Of a stretch of DNA of 6,141 nt, positions 5,835 to 6,141 are shown piece by piece. The DNA comes from Oligoflexia bacterium (GTDB lineage Bacteria > Bdellovibrionota > JAFGOL01): positions 1 through 6,141 of the forward strand of contig JAFGOL010000053.1 in assembly GCA_016926495.1 (NCBI GenBank). Reading direction: 5' to 3'. The position numbers and the translations under genes are program-made. The notes beneath the pieces were generated by a model, which ran no database searches, was not told the DNA's origin, and saw only the letters and a program-made list of their open reading frames with translations. Each line of letters begins with the position of its first letter. Positions within the stretch are counted from its first letter, which is position 1.

Positions 5835-6141
5835 CCTGCTCGCGGCCTCTTTTTTTTGCCTGCGCTGTGATGCCGGTGCGGTTGCCGGCGCCGGGCTTTT
5901 TTTTGACGTGAAACAGGCAAGAACGCCGAACGGAATGGAAATAATATACACGCCATACGACTGGGGACAGCCCGTAACAATTATGGGAATTTTCATCAGG
6001 GGCGGCGCAGCTCTCAGGTATAAGAGCAAGGCCGGTTTTGCATTGGTCGCCGAACGGTATTTTTCGCGCAGGAACGGCGAGATGGCGAAAAAATACGGTT
6101 TCAGGTTCAAATCTTTTCTGGCGTGGGACTATCTTGCTTAC
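5806..6141 (+). CDS. Exported protein of unknown function, 3' end cut by the window
   Basis: An open frame from ATG 5806 runs to the right edge without a stop (112 codons seen). AAGG at 5795-5798 lies seven bases upstream of the ATG, and the start overlaps the last 29 bp of the barrel gene in another frame, suggesting translational coupling. The N-terminus is a signal peptide: R4, a hydrophobic core (LPGIISLLAASFFC), and a likely cut after the Ala-rich DAGA at 22-25. C18 is not in a convincing lipobox. The mature part seen (VAGAGLFFDVKQ onward) has amphipathic, strand-like segments such as VTIMGIFIRGGAALRY, so a further beta-rich envelope protein is plausible. I do not recognise the family. 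It may work with the preceding barrel. Two T8 runs (5850-5857, 5897-5904) and a terminator-like hairpin lie in its first 33 codons. Confidence 0.65.
   Translation, partial: MVFRLPGIISLLAASFFCLRCDAGAVAGAGLFFDVKQARTPNGMEIIYTPYDWGQPVTIMGIFIRGGAALRYKSKAGFALVAERYFSRRNGEMAKKYGFRFKSFLAWDYLAY
5873..5904 (+). terminator. Terminator-like hairpin and T8 run inside the start of the exported-protein gene
   Basis: CCGGTGC (5873-5879) can pair with GCGCCGG (5888-5894) over seven pairs, one of them G-U, closing an 8-base loop. Two bases later comes a run of eight T (5897-5904). It lies 39 bases beyond the barrel stop codon but within codons 23-33 of the next gene. It may partly terminate barrel transcripts or act as an attenuator; coding-driven coincidence is also possible. 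Confidence 0.4.

Noticed and set aside
5802..6110. Minus-strand open frame of 102 codons
   Set aside because: It is opposite the exported-protein gene; the plus-strand frame has a signal peptide, a ribosome site and stays open to the edge, so this is a shadow.

Overview
The window looks like a piece of a diderm (Gram-negative-type) bacterial chromosome. It has an outer-membrane beta-barrel with a signal peptide and a C-terminal aromatic beta-signal, a second secreted protein, a sigma-54-type promoter, a Rho-independent terminator and a two-component system. I cannot name the organism. The style (many Lys/Ile/Asn-rich sensory proteins beside a UPF0164/PorV-like barrel) would suit a deltaproteobacterium-like or poorly cultured diderm lineage, but this is a guess. 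Composition is not uniform: 60-base samples give 16 G+C at 661-720, 29 at 3661-3720 and 38 at 5401-5460.

Left block (1 to about 3230). A partial response regulator with two receiver domains (2-571) is followed 10 bases later by a six-transmembrane histidine kinase (582-1811). A minus-strand gene (1782-3152) converges on the kinase and overlaps its 3' end by 30 bp. It encodes a PilZ-like domain joined to a SAM-dependent methyltransferase resembling PhcB, the enzyme that makes the 3-hydroxy fatty acid methyl ester signal in Ralstonia. A six-TM kinase, receiver proteins and a PhcB-like methyltransferase together recall the phcBSRQ quorum-sensing locus. The most interesting hypothesis here is a diverged, possibly c-di-GMP-linked relative of that system.

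Middle block (3229-4961). A minus-strand gene (3297-4808) encodes an FHA-transmembrane-TPR protein, probably a scaffold linking phosphothreonine signalling in the cytoplasm to a protein assembly outside the inner membrane. Its upstream region reads like a textbook sigma-54 promoter: a -24/-12 element that fits the consensus core, an IHF-like site, and a pair of 15-bp direct repeats one 21-bp period apart at an enhancer-like distance. This layout also sets the start codon at 4808. The gene ends in an intrinsic terminator, with a G-quadruplex motif between stop codon and hairpin.

Right block (4979-6141). On the plus strand, a promoter overlapped by a dyad precedes a beta-barrel gene (5043-5834). 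That gene overlaps by 29 bp a second exported protein (5806 to the right edge), which is cut by the window and unidentified. A terminator-like hairpin with a T8 run lies inside the first codons of this last gene.

No tRNA, rRNA, CRISPR array or transposase is visible. The only gene-free stretches are 3153-3296 and 4809-5042, and both hold regulatory elements described below.
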